Assembly (NCBI RefSeq): GCF_042677945.1
Contig: NZ_JBHUDN010000026.1
DNA from: Haloplanus litoreus
Lineage (GTDB): Archaea > Halobacteriota > Halobacteria > Halobacteriales > Haloferacaceae
DNA: 64,000 nucleotides
Direction: 5' to 3' (one strand)
This document shows positions 52,626 to 60,845 of this stretch, in pieces. The notes beneath the pieces were generated by a model. That model was not told the origin of the DNA. It did no database searches and worked only from the letters and a program-made list of their open reading frames with translations. Numbering within the stretch: the stretch's first letter is position 1; every line of letters starts with the position of its first letter. Made by a program: the position numbers and the translations under genes.

Positions 52626-53779
52626 GCGATCGTAGCATCTGCGTCGTGACGGGCACTCGAGCCGAGTACGGACTCCTCCAATCGCCGATGGAGCATATTA
52701 AGGCGACCGAAGACCTGCAGTTGCAGGTCGTTGCGACGGGTATGCACCTCTCGCCACGATACGGGAATACGTACGAAGAAATCGAGGCGGACGGCTTCGA
52801 CATAGACCGGAAGATCGACATGTTGATCGATGCCGATTCGGGGTTCTCGATGGCGAAGTCGACGGGGATCGGAATGATGGGGCTCGCCGAGGCCTTCCGT
52901 GATCTTGCGCCAGATATCGTTCTAATTCTCGGCGACCGTGACGAACCGCTTGCGGCGGGTATCGCGGCTGCCCACATGAACATCCCTGTCGCCCACATCC
53001 ACGGTGGCGACGTGATGGTCGGCGCAATCATCGACGACAGCATCAGGTACGCGCTGACGAAGTTTGCACACATCCACTTCCCGGCTTCGGACGCCAGCGC
53101 GGAGCGTATTTCTCGACTCGGAGAAGAAGAGTGGCGCATCCATGTCGCTGGCGCGCCAGGCGTGGACGCGATCATAGCGAACGAGTATGAACCGCCGGAC
53201 GAGGTACGTGAGGTACTCGGGATCGATCCCGATCAGAAGATCGTGCTCTGCGTTCAGCATCCGGTGACAACACAGCCGGATCAGGCAGGTAGGCAGATGC
53301 AGATCACCTTGGATGCGATTGAACCACTCGATGCACAGACGGTCCTCATCTATCCAAATTCCGACGCTGGCGGGAAGGAAATGATCGAGACGATCGAAAA
53401 CCACCCTTCGCGGGACGAGATCCTCGTGTTCAAGAACCTCTCTCGGAGTCGGTATCTTGGACTCATGGACGCCGCTGACGTCATGGTTGGCAACTCCAGC
53501 AGCGGAATAATCGAGGCCCCATCGTTCGATCTACCGGCTGTCGACATCGGTCTTCGGGAGCAACGCCGCCAACGTGCGCCGAGTACCAAATCCGTCGATC
53601 ATGACCGCGAAGAGATCCGCCGGGCGGTCGAGGCGGAGCTGTACGACGAGGAGCGCAAACAAGAGGCGAAGTCGTGTGAGAACCCCTACGACTACGGGGG
53701 GGCAGGCGAACAGATTGCGGAGTTCCTAGCGGATGTAACTATCGACGACCGTCTGCTGCGGAAGAATATTACTTACTGA
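52622..53779 (+). CDS. Hydrolysing UDP-GlcNAc 2-epimerase (NeuC family)
   Basis: 385 residues. CVVTGTRAEYGLLQSPMEHI is the start of NeuC-type enzymes; FRDLAPDIVLILGDRDEPLA, VAHIHGGDVMVGAIIDDSIR and LTKFAHIHFPASDASAERIS follow. SGIIEAPSFDLPAVDIGLRE has the UDP-binding part. Bacterial NeuC turns UDP-GlcNAc into ManNAc, while LegG/NeuC homologues act on UDP-diacetamido sugars; the sequence alone does not decide. Overlap ATGA with the PIG-L gene shows translational coupling. Confidence 0.9.
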   Translation: MSDRSICVVTGTRAEYGLLQSPMEHIKATEDLQLQVVATGMHLSPRYGNTYEEIEADGFDIDRKIDMLIDADSGFSMAKSTGIGMMGLAEAFRDLAPDIVLILGDRDEPLAAGIAAAHMNIPVAHIHGGDVMVGAIIDDSIRYALTKFAHIHFPASDASAERISRLGEEEWRIHVAGAPGVDAIIANEYEPPDEVREVLGIDPDQKIVLCVQHPVTTQPDQAGRQMQITLDAIEPLDAQTVLIYPNSDAGGKEMIETIENHPSRDEILVFKNLSRSRYLGLMDAADVMVGNSSSGIIEAPSFDLPAVDIGLREQRRQRAPSTKSVDHDREEIRRAVEAELYDEERKQEAKSCENPYDYGGAGEQIAEFLADVTIDDRLLRKNITY

Positions 53780-53792
53780 GGGTGATTTCAGG

Positions 53793-54419
53793 ATGAAGGT
53801 TATCTACTGTGCCGGTGAACTCGGTCGAGTTGTACTCGATATCCTCCAGCGCCGGAGAACCGACGAGGATGTCGTCTTCGCCGATGACGACCCAGAACTC
53901 AAGGGCACGTCCATTGACGGACGTGATGTCATCGGAGGAGTTTCGGAGCTTGATCGCCTCGACAAAGCGGAAGCTGGCGTGATCGTCGCTTTCGCTGACC
54001 GCCAGACGGTTCGGTTGGAACTCACGGACGCTGTGCGAGAGATGGGTTTTGACCTCTTTTCAGCGGTTGATGCGGATTCGTCGGTTGCGACGACCGCGAC
54101 CATCGGGGATGGGGTGATACTCAACGCGCAAGCGTACGTCGGTCCGGGTGCTACTATTTCTGAGGCAGTTGTTATCGACAGCGCAGCGAGTGTCTCCCAC
54201 GACGTTACGTTAGAGGAGGGCGTAACTGTCGGTCCAAACACGACGATCGCCGGGGGAGTGACGGTCGGTCGCGATGCGTTCGTCGGAGCAGGTGCGACCG
54301 TGCGCGACGACGTAACTATCGGTACTGGCGCTGTCGTCGGAGCAGGTGCGGTAGTTACCTCGTCTGTCCCGCCGGAAACGACAGTGGTAGGGGTTCCTGC
54401 CAGTCCGATCGACGAGTGA
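53793..54419 (+). CDS. NeuD-type acetyltransferase
   Basis: 208 residues. Start MKVIYCAGELGRVVLDILQ with Rossmann-like part (VVFADDDPELKGTSIDGRDV), then a left-handed beta-helix with ATIGDGVILNAQAYVGPGAT, GVTVGPNTTIAGGVTVGRDA and GTGAVVGAGAVVTSSVPPET. It may O-acetylate a sialic-acid-like sugar or N-acetylate an amino sugar. It ends the plus-strand operon; a mobile-element derivative follows after 11 bases. Confidence 0.85.
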   Translation: MKVIYCAGELGRVVLDILQRRRTDEDVVFADDDPELKGTSIDGRDVIGGVSELDRLDKAEAGVIVAFADRQTVRLELTDAVREMGFDLFSAVDADSSVATTATIGDGVILNAQAYVGPGATISEAVVIDSAASVSHDVTLEEGVTVGPNTTIAGGVTVGRDAFVGAGATVRDDVTIGTGAVVGAGAVVTSSVPPETTVVGVPASPIDE

Positions 54420-54429
54420 GGTGACCCTC

Positions 54430-54685
54430 TGACATCCTCCCACGGCTAAAGCCGTGGGGGTCCCGGTCACAGACCGGACGGTCCACGGCGGAAGGTTCCC
54501 CACTCGTCGGCGGTGGGGTTTTGGGCCGTACCAGTACGGCCCCCGACCGGGATAGCGGGCTTCATCTACCCCCGCGAAGGGTGCATATCCTTACCCCGGA
54601 CTCGGCAGCACAACCTACGAACATCTCGATATTCAACGTTTCGCCGGCTGTCGGCTTCATCCCACGACTAACGTCGTGGGCTTTC
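54430..54685 (-). mobile_element. IS200/IS605-derived MITE-like element
   Basis: The minus strand runs from a left-end hairpin (GCCCACGACGTTAGTCGTGGG then ATGA, near 54680 down to 54658) to a right-end hairpin (CCCCCACGGCTTTAGCCGTG then GGAGGATGTCA) ending at 54430. The design matches the tnpB element at 7139, yet only ~200 bases lie between and no tnpA or tnpB frame exists. Inner hairpins include GGGCCGTACTGGTACGGCCC. It separates the sialic-acid-type operon from the formyltransferase group. Confidence 0.75.
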
Positions 54686-54713
54686 GCCTCGCTACCCTGT
54701 AATCCGAGCCGGT

Positions 54714-55658
54714 CTAGTCCCTCTGCCCCACACTAGTCCGAAACTGGTCACCTGTCTGGAAGTCGTAAGCCTCCAGAAACTCTCCCCCCGTTACTGGCTC
54801 GTCAGTCTCGACCTGCAGTTCAGTGATCTCGATCGTACTTTCCCAGACACCAACACCGATCGCATCTCCGGTGTTATACGAAATCTCACCAGGTCGAACG
54901 AAAGCAGTGTCCCCGTCCGGTGGATTCGCAGCCCATATCGTCACTTTTTGTCCGCCGATATACGAAAATGCACCGGGGTACGGGCGCGTTTGTCCCCGTA
55001 TCCAGTTGTACAGATCTCGTGGTGACCGCCGCCAGTCGATAAGTCCGTGCTCCGGTTTCCGCCGCGGCCACCACGTCGCATTCTCGTCTTCCTGGGGTGT
55101 CCGTGGTATAACCCCCTGTTCGAACTTTGGGTAGTACTCCTGTATCAGCGCCCGGCCCGCGTTGATCATCTTCTGATACATCGATCCGGCATCATCGCCG
55201 ATACCAATCGGGAGTGGTTTTTGACCGACGAGGTCGCCGGCGTCAGCTTCCTCAACAAGATGGAAAAATGAGAGTGCCGTCTCGTCTAACCCCTTGATCA
55301 GCGACCACGCGAGCGGTGCTCGCCCTCGTCCCCTGGGGAGAGGGGCTGGATGCATTCCAAGAGCGGTAACTGACGGAGTATTCAACACCGTTTCGGACAC
55401 CAGCTCTGACCACCCGATCACGAACAGCAGATCGGGATCGCACTCACGTATTGTTGCGACCGTTGTATCATCGTTCGCTGACTCCGTCTCAGTGATCGGA
55501 ACGCCGTGAGATCGACAGAGCGGTCCGAAAGCGACCTGATCGGAAATATTGGGAGTCGTAGGTTTCGTGAATACGTGGCGAACGTCCGCACCCAGATCGA
55601 GGAGTTCTTCTAAACAAGCAAACCCTAATTCGTTCTGTGAAATAAAGACGGTTCGCAT
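54714..55658 (-). CDS. Sugar N-formyltransferase, ArnA N-domain-like
   Basis: 314 residues from ATG at 55658. MRTVFISQNELGFACLEELL opens a formyl-tetrahydrofolate transferase fold. LGMHPAPLPRGRGRAPLAW, LIKGLDETALSFFHLVEEAD, and later RPYPGAFSYIGGQKVTIWAA resemble the formyltransferase half of ArnA more than Met-tRNA formyltransferase. His103 and Asp139 align with ArnA His104 and Asp140, but ArnA Asn102 is replaced by Gly101. It would put a formyl group on an amino sugar nucleotide. The SDR gene lies 49 bases upstream on the same strand. Confidence 0.75.
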   Translation of the reverse strand: MRTVFISQNELGFACLEELLDLGADVRHVFTKPTTPNISDQVAFGPLCRSHGVPITETESANDDTTVATIRECDPDLLFVIGWSELVSETVLNTPSVTALGMHPAPLPRGRGRAPLAWSLIKGLDETALSFFHLVEEADAGDLVGQKPLPIGIGDDAGSMYQKMINAGRALIQEYYPKFEQGVIPRTPQEDENATWWPRRKPEHGLIDWRRSPRDLYNWIRGQTRPYPGAFSYIGGQKVTIWAANPPDGDTAFVRPGEISYNTGDAIGVGVWESTIEITELQVETDEPVTGGEFLEAYDFQTGDQFRTSVGQRD

Positions 55659-55707
55659 GGTCAAGCGTTCTCGCAACTAACCTTATAGCTTGGCTGCCGC
55701 AGTAGCT

Positions 55708-56664
55708 CTACTCGATCTGTTTGAACGTCATCTCAAGACCATCTCGCAACGGTGTCGTAGCCTCCCAATCGAGATGCTCGCGGGCCCGACTCACATCTGG
55801 AATCCGGCGATCGGGCTCCTCGTGATCGTCCCCCGGATCGACGAACTCCGGTTCGCGCTCGTCCATCCCGGCTACGTCCAGCACGAGGTTGGCCAACTCG
55901 CGGATCTCGATCTCGTCGGTACTCCCGAGATTGTACGTCTCGGTCCCGTCGTGGTCGCGTTCGGACGCCCGCACGATGCCCTGGACGAAATCGTCGATGT
56001 AGGTGAAACACCGCCTCTGTGTCCCGTCACCGTATACAGTAGGGACCTCGCCGCGACTGACTAGATCGAGGAACTTCGGGATAACGAAGTTCGGGCGCTG
56101 TCCCGGGCCGTATAAGTTGAACGGGCGGACGATCGTACCGGAGACACCGGGGGCAGTACGGCCGATGTTCTCGATCATATGTTCACAGACCGCCTTCGTG
56201 GCACTGTAACTCCAGCGGCTCTCCGACGGCGGTCCGATAACCCGGTCGTCGTCTTCGGCCCATGGGACGTCCGGATTTCGACCGAATATTTCACTCGTAC
56301 TGGTGTAGACAAATCGGGTATCCGATCCACGGACGCGCTCGAGTAGGTTTTTCGTCCCGTTGATATTGACATCGATGACGTACAACAGATCGTCGGGATT
56401 CTCGTACCGGTGTACCCCGACGATAGCCGCGAGATGGAAGATCCGGTCGTAACTTCTCGGGGAGGGAAACACCATCGTGTCGACGAACTCTTCGTGGAGG
56501 ATACTTCCAGAGATGTACGTTACGTTCGGGTCGTCCGCGAAAGACGCGGGCGCGTTCGGTTTGATATCGAGTGCAGTGATATCGTGTCCATCCTGGGTTA
56601 GTCGATCGATAAGGTGCTGGCCGATGAATCCAGCAGCACCAGTTACCAGTATTTTTTCACTCAT
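55708..56664 (-). CDS. Extended SDR, ArnA decarboxylase-like
   Basis: 318 residues from ATG at 56664. NAD site ILVTGAAGFIGQHLIDRL. The region VYTSTSEIFG (Ser124, Glu125), SESRWSYSATKAVCEHMIEN (Tyr153, Lys157), RPFNLYGPGQ and GDGTQRRCFTYIDDFVQG closely parallels the UDP-glucuronate decarboxylase half of ArnA, including the Ser-Glu pair and a late Arg in DRRIPDVSRAREHLDWE. Other nucleotide-sugar epimerases and dehydratases share parts, so the reaction is inferred. The gene is upstream of the formyltransferase and divergent from the aminotransferase. Confidence 0.75.
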   Translation of the reverse strand: MSEKILVTGAAGFIGQHLIDRLTQDGHDITALDIKPNAPASFADDPNVTYISGSILHEEFVDTMVFPSPRSYDRIFHLAAIVGVHRYENPDDLLYVIDVNINGTKNLLERVRGSDTRFVYTSTSEIFGRNPDVPWAEDDDRVIGPPSESRWSYSATKAVCEHMIENIGRTAPGVSGTIVRPFNLYGPGQRPNFVIPKFLDLVSRGEVPTVYGDGTQRRCFTYIDDFVQGIVRASERDHDGTETYNLGSTDEIEIRELANLVLDVAGMDEREPEFVDPGDDHEEPDRRIPDVSRAREHLDWEATTPLRDGLEMTFKQIE

Positions 56665-56762
56665 GACGAAGTGCCTTGTAAATCCGTCCGACATTATTAA
56701 TAAGATTCGGAGGCACGGCGCGACGGCGGTATAAATAAATGGTCACCGTCAAACCATCAGTC
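56665..56762. promoter_or_regulatory. Divergent promoter, SDR and aminotransferase
   Basis: GGTATAAATAAATGG (TATA at 56730-56738) lies about 28 nt before the aminotransferase ATG, and TTATTAATA on the other strand near 56695-56704 lies about 35 nt before the SDR start. Both transcripts should be nearly leaderless. Confidence 0.5.
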
Positions 56763-57887
56763 ATGACCGACTCAATTCCACTGTTCGAGATTCCGTGGGC
56801 GGTCCAAGACATCCAGAACGTGATCGAGTCGATCGGCCGCGGTGGCTGGTGGGCTAACGGTCCGTTCATCCAAGAGTTCGAGGAGATGGTTGCGTCGTAC
56901 CTCGGTGTCGAACATGCAATCGCAGTCAACTCCGGAACGAGCGCGCTCATGGCAGCGCTGGTTGGTGCGGACATCGGTGACGGCGACGAAGTCATCGTCC
57001 CGTCGTTCACCCAGCAGGCGACAGTCAACTCCGTGAAGCTGGTCGGAGGGAAGCCGGTGTTCGCCGATATCGATCGTGACACCTACGGTCTCGATCCGAC
57101 AGCTGTCGAAGACAGGATTACACCGAATACGGCAGCAATACTGCCGGTTCACGTCTACGGGAGCGTCTGTCAGATCGAAGCGATCTGTGAGATCGCGGCC
57201 GATCACGACGTTACGGTGATCGAGGACGCGGCGGAGGCACAAGGCGCTGAACGCGATGGATCGATGGCTGGAACGGTCGGTGATGTCGGGGCACTGAGCT
57301 TCTGTCAGAACAAGATCGTACCAGCCGGTGAAGGTGGGATGGTCGTGACCGACGACGACGATATCGCTCGCAGTGCGTCACTCTATCGTTCCCACGGTCG
57401 CGCCACCGAGGACTATTTCGAGTCGTCTGACAGTGGTCGTCACGTCACCGTCGGTGGGAACTTTCGGATGCCGGATATGATCGCCGCACTGGGCTGCTCT
57501 CAGATGGAACGGATCGACTCGCTGATCGAGGGTCGCCGGGACGCTGCCCTAGCAATGAACGAGGCCTTTGAAGCAACTGACGGTGTCTCACCACACACGA
57601 TGGATAATGGACGCCACGTCTATCAGTTCTATACAGTGACGCTTGACCGCGATATCGATCGAGATGCCCTTATCGAGCACCTCGCAGAGCGCGATATCTC
57701 GTCGAAAGTGTACTGGAACCCACCCGTCCACCAGTCGGAGTACTACAGCCGTGGTGATCGTGCTCTTCCGGTTACAGAAGAACTCTCTCAGCGCGTCCTC
57801 TCGCTGCCGATGCATCCCGAACTTTCGCCACAAGAGATAGAACGTATCGTTGCCGGTGTTCGCTCGGGCTGCGAGCAACTCCGGTAG
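56763..57887 (+). CDS. DegT/DnrJ/ArnB-type sugar aminotransferase
   Basis: 374 residues from ATG at 56763. PLP enzyme that turns a 4-keto (or 3-keto) sugar nucleotide into an amino sugar. AVNSGTSALMAALVGADIGD, VIVPSFTQQATVNSVKLVGG, VTVIEDAAEAQGAERDG (Asp155), and Lys184 in SFCQNKIVPAGEGGMVVTDD are the expected blocks. HVTVGGNFRMPDMIAALGCS and YWNPPVHQSEYYSRGDRALP form the C-terminal half. Together with the SDR and formyltransferase it makes an ArnA/ArnB-like set. Confidence 0.9.
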   Translation: MTDSIPLFEIPWAVQDIQNVIESIGRGGWWANGPFIQEFEEMVASYLGVEHAIAVNSGTSALMAALVGADIGDGDEVIVPSFTQQATVNSVKLVGGKPVFADIDRDTYGLDPTAVEDRITPNTAAILPVHVYGSVCQIEAICEIAADHDVTVIEDAAEAQGAERDGSMAGTVGDVGALSFCQNKIVPAGEGGMVVTDDDDIARSASLYRSHGRATEDYFESSDSGRHVTVGGNFRMPDMIAALGCSQMERIDSLIEGRRDAALAMNEAFEATDGVSPHTMDNGRHVYQFYTVTLDRDIDRDALIEHLAERDISSKVYWNPPVHQSEYYSRGDRALPVTEELSQRVLSLPMHPELSPQEIERIVAGVRSGCEQLR

Positions 57888-58192
57888 TTTGTAACTGCTC
57901 GTGATCAGTTTCGCATATGTCTCCACAGTGTTCTCATTTTCTTGATCATCGGACGAGATGCAACGAGGTGTGGTAGGGTGTTTGAATTCCACATGCGACG
58001 AGTTTATGTCCGCTTCGACCCCGGCAACGCGCCACAAAAGTCAGCCACGATACGGGTACAGGGTCCGACATCGGCTGTTCGATGCGGTCCCCGTCTGACA
58101 GCACACATCAGTAGTTACGACACGCCCCTTCAGAAACGAGGTCTTGATTGTATGGCCCTCCAACAGACGGCGCGTATGCGGGGAGAGCTGTA
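57888..58192. other. Intergenic region without recognised features
   Basis: 305 bases between the aminotransferase and the flippase. No gene, repeat or strong hairpin was found. The base composition is less G+C rich in the left part and shifts to the G+C-rich style of the flippase to the right. A frame starting at 58148 enters the flippase but is probably not coding before 58193. Confidence 0.45.
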
Positions 58193-59734
58193 GTGACCGA
58201 CGACTCGAACGACGTCGCCCAAGTGTTCCGTGACCTCCTGAAAGGCGGGAGCGTCGTCTTCGTCGGGCGGATCGCCGAACTGGGCATCTCCTTTCTCGGT
58301 CTCGCCGTCATCGCCCGCCTGATCGGTCCGACCGACTTCGGCGCCGTCGCCATCGGGTCGACCCTGCTTTCGATGCTCTCGACCCTCTCGATCCTCGGTC
58401 TCGATACGGGCGTTGGACGCTTTCTGCCTCGGTACGAGTCACCCGCCGACAGGCGGGGGGTCCTCGTCTCCGCGTTCCAGCTCGCGGTGCCGGTCACGGC
58501 TGCAACCGGACTCGCCGTCGTGCTCGGTGCCGACCTCCTCGCAACCCGGGCCTTCGGCGACCCATCGATCGCACCCATCCTGATCGTCTTCGGGCTCGCC
58601 CTCCCCTTCGCCGCCATCGTCGAACTCTGTGTTGGCGCGCTCCAGGGACAGAAACTCGCCGCCCCGAAGGTGGTCGTCGAACAGCTCTCGATCCCGTTCG
58701 TGCGCGTGAGCCTCGCGTTCGCCGTCCTCTACGTCGGCTGGGGCGTCCTCGGCATCTCCGTGGCCTACGGGACCGCGTACGTCGTCGCGGCGGCACTGGG
58801 ACTCTACTACCTCTGGCGCCACAGCAGCCTGTTCGGCAGCGAGGCGTACACGCCGATCCACCGCGACCTACTGACGTTCTCGGCACCGCTCGTCGTGACC
58901 ATCGTGATGAACAAGATCCTGGGCTATCTGGACACCTTCCTCCTCGCGGCGTACCTCCCGACCGCCGAGGTTGGCATCTACAAGGTCGCCTACCCGGTGG
59001 CGATGCTGCTGTTCGTCGGAATCGAGTCCGCGAACTTCCTGTTCATGCCGATCCTCTCTGGCCTGGAGTCGGAGGGACGCAATCGGGAGCTCAAGCGCGT
59101 GTACCAAGTCGTCACGAAGTGGATCTTCATGGGGACGCTTCCGCTCTTCCTAGTCATCGCGTTGTTCCCCGAGATGACGCTCAGGATCACCTTCGGCGAG
59201 CAGTACGTCGGTGGTGCCCGAACCCTGTCGATCCTCGCAGTTGGCTTTTTCACCACCGTCATCGTCGGGCCGAACAACAACGCCCTCACGTCGATCGGCA
59301 AGACGCGGATCATCATGGCGATCAATGCGCTGGCAGCCCTCCTGAATCTCGTGTTGAACCTCCTTCTGATTCCGCGGTACGGCATCGCGGGTGCGGCGGT
59401 CGCGACGGCACTCTCGTACGGGCTGATGAACCTGCTTTATACGGTCGTGCTCTACCGTGTCGTCGGCGTCCACCCGTTCACGACGGCGATGGTTCGGCCG
59501 GGCGTCGTCTCGCTCGGACTGGTCCTGACGCTCCAGTGGGTGACCAAGACGTTCTTCCCGGTTACCATTCCGGTCGTCGTGGGTATGTTCGTCGTGTTTA
59601 TCGGACTCTACGGTGTGGTGATCCTCCGGTTCGGTGGTATCCAGGAAGAGGAGGTTCAGCTAGTTTTGGACGTCGAAAACAAGTTCGAGGTCGACCTCGG
59701 TCCGCTGAAAGACGCCGTCAAGCGGATCATGTGA
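58193..59734 (+). CDS. Oligosaccharide flippase, Wzx/AglR-like
   Basis: 513 residues from GTG at 58193 (an ATG at 58148 would add 15 unlikely residues). Twelve to fourteen helices, starting FVGRIAELGISFLGLAVIA and RLIGPTDFGAVAIGSTLLSM, then GLDTGVGRFLPRYESPADRR, which are typical of the MATE/Wzx polysaccharide export group. It likely turns lipid-linked glycans across the membrane. The C-terminal EEEVQLVLDVENKFEVDLGP is a soluble tail. It precedes the AlkP gene by 57 bases. Confidence 0.87.
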   Translation: MTDDSNDVAQVFRDLLKGGSVVFVGRIAELGISFLGLAVIARLIGPTDFGAVAIGSTLLSMLSTLSILGLDTGVGRFLPRYESPADRRGVLVSAFQLAVPVTAATGLAVVLGADLLATRAFGDPSIAPILIVFGLALPFAAIVELCVGALQGQKLAAPKVVVEQLSIPFVRVSLAFAVLYVGWGVLGISVAYGTAYVVAAALGLYYLWRHSSLFGSEAYTPIHRDLLTFSAPLVVTIVMNKILGYLDTFLLAAYLPTAEVGIYKVAYPVAMLLFVGIESANFLFMPILSGLESEGRNRELKRVYQVVTKWIFMGTLPLFLVIALFPEMTLRITFGEQYVGGARTLSILAVGFFTTVIVGPNNNALTSIGKTRIIMAINALAALLNLVLNLLLIPRYGIAGAAVATALSYGLMNLLYTVVLYRVVGVHPFTTAMVRPGVVSLGLVLTLQWVTKTFFPVTIPVVVGMFVVFIGLYGVVILRFGGIQEEEVQLVLDVENKFEVDLGPLKDAVKRIM

Positions 59735-59791
59735 CCGTGCCGATGCGGAAGAACGAAGTACTCGAATGGCCCTGAAACGAACCGAGACCCG

Positions 59792-60760
59792 ATGCCGGTA
59801 GATTTCAGCGGCTGGTGTGCGGAGAGCGCCGAGCGCCTCCGTGAGAAAGGGGCGATTCGTGGCACCGTCGGCAGCGCCTACTGGGCGTACGTCGGTGCGT
59901 GGCTATCTCTCTCGTCCCGTGTTCCGCTCGGAACGAACGTGTTCACGCGGGACTGGGACGCGTTGCTGATCCTCGACGCCTGCCGAGTGGACGCGCTTCG
60001 GATGGTCGCCGACGAGTACGACTTCATCGACACTGTCGACTCCATCGTCTCCGTCGGATCGACCTCCTTCGAGTGGATGTCGAAGACGTTCACTCGGCGA
60101 CACGCCGAGACGATCGACGGGACGGCGTATGTCTCCGCCAATCCCTATCTTCGGCAGGTGTTCTACGAGAACGAGCACCCGCCGATGGGCGACAGTATCC
60201 CCTTCGGCCCGACGGATTACGACACCGTTGATCCGGAGAATTTCGCCTTTCTCGACGAGGTCCAACAGTACGGCATCGACGACACGATCGACACGGTTCC
60301 ACCACGAACGATGACGGACCGCGCGATCGACGTCGGGCGGACGGTCGATCCGGATCGACTGGTCGTCCACTACCTCCAGCCTCACGAACCGTACTTCGAC
60401 GCGAACCTAGAGAACGTCGAACGGACCCGTTACCGCCTGCAGAACGGCGAAGTGACCCGCAACGAGGCGTTCGAACGCTATCTGGAGACGCTCCGGGTCG
60501 TGCTCGACGACGTCGAGGTGTTGCTCCGAAATCTGGACGCCGAAACGGTCGTCATCACCGCGGATCACGGTGAACTCTTCGGTGAACTCGGCGCCTATGG
60601 CCACCCGATCGGGTTCCCACACCCCGCCGTCAAGCGGGTGCCGTGGGTCGAAACGTCGGCAACCGACACTGGATCGTACGAGCCGATGGTCGAACCGCCG
60701 GCCGAAGTCGAGGCCGACGACTACCTCGAGGATCACCTCGAGAACTTGGGCTATCTCTGA
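59792..60760 (+). CDS. AlkP-superfamily (sulfatase-like) hydrolase
   Basis: 322 residues. WDALLILDACRVDALRMVAD holds the metal-binding Asp and probable nucleophile region (DACR), VVHYLQPHEPYFDAN a His/Pro metal site, and VVITADHGELFGELGAYGHP the ADHGE motif. This set belongs to the sulfatase/phosphopentomutase type. No signal peptide, so it may act in the cytoplasm or at the inner membrane face on sugar phosphates or lipid-linked intermediates. It may act on the glycans of this locus, which is inference from position. Confidence 0.75.
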   Translation: MPVDFSGWCAESAERLREKGAIRGTVGSAYWAYVGAWLSLSSRVPLGTNVFTRDWDALLILDACRVDALRMVADEYDFIDTVDSIVSVGSTSFEWMSKTFTRRHAETIDGTAYVSANPYLRQVFYENEHPPMGDSIPFGPTDYDTVDPENFAFLDEVQQYGIDDTIDTVPPRTMTDRAIDVGRTVDPDRLVVHYLQPHEPYFDANLENVERTRYRLQNGEVTRNEAFERYLETLRVVLDDVEVLLRNLDAETVVITADHGELFGELGAYGHPIGFPHPAVKRVPWVETSATDTGSYEPMVEPPAEVEADDYLEDHLENLGYL

Positions 60761-60845
60761 GCACACCGGTGGAATCCCGGCTGAGACGGGCGTGCCGATC
60801 GCGGATTCGAGGCACACGAGCCCCAATTCGACACAAGGCCGAGGC

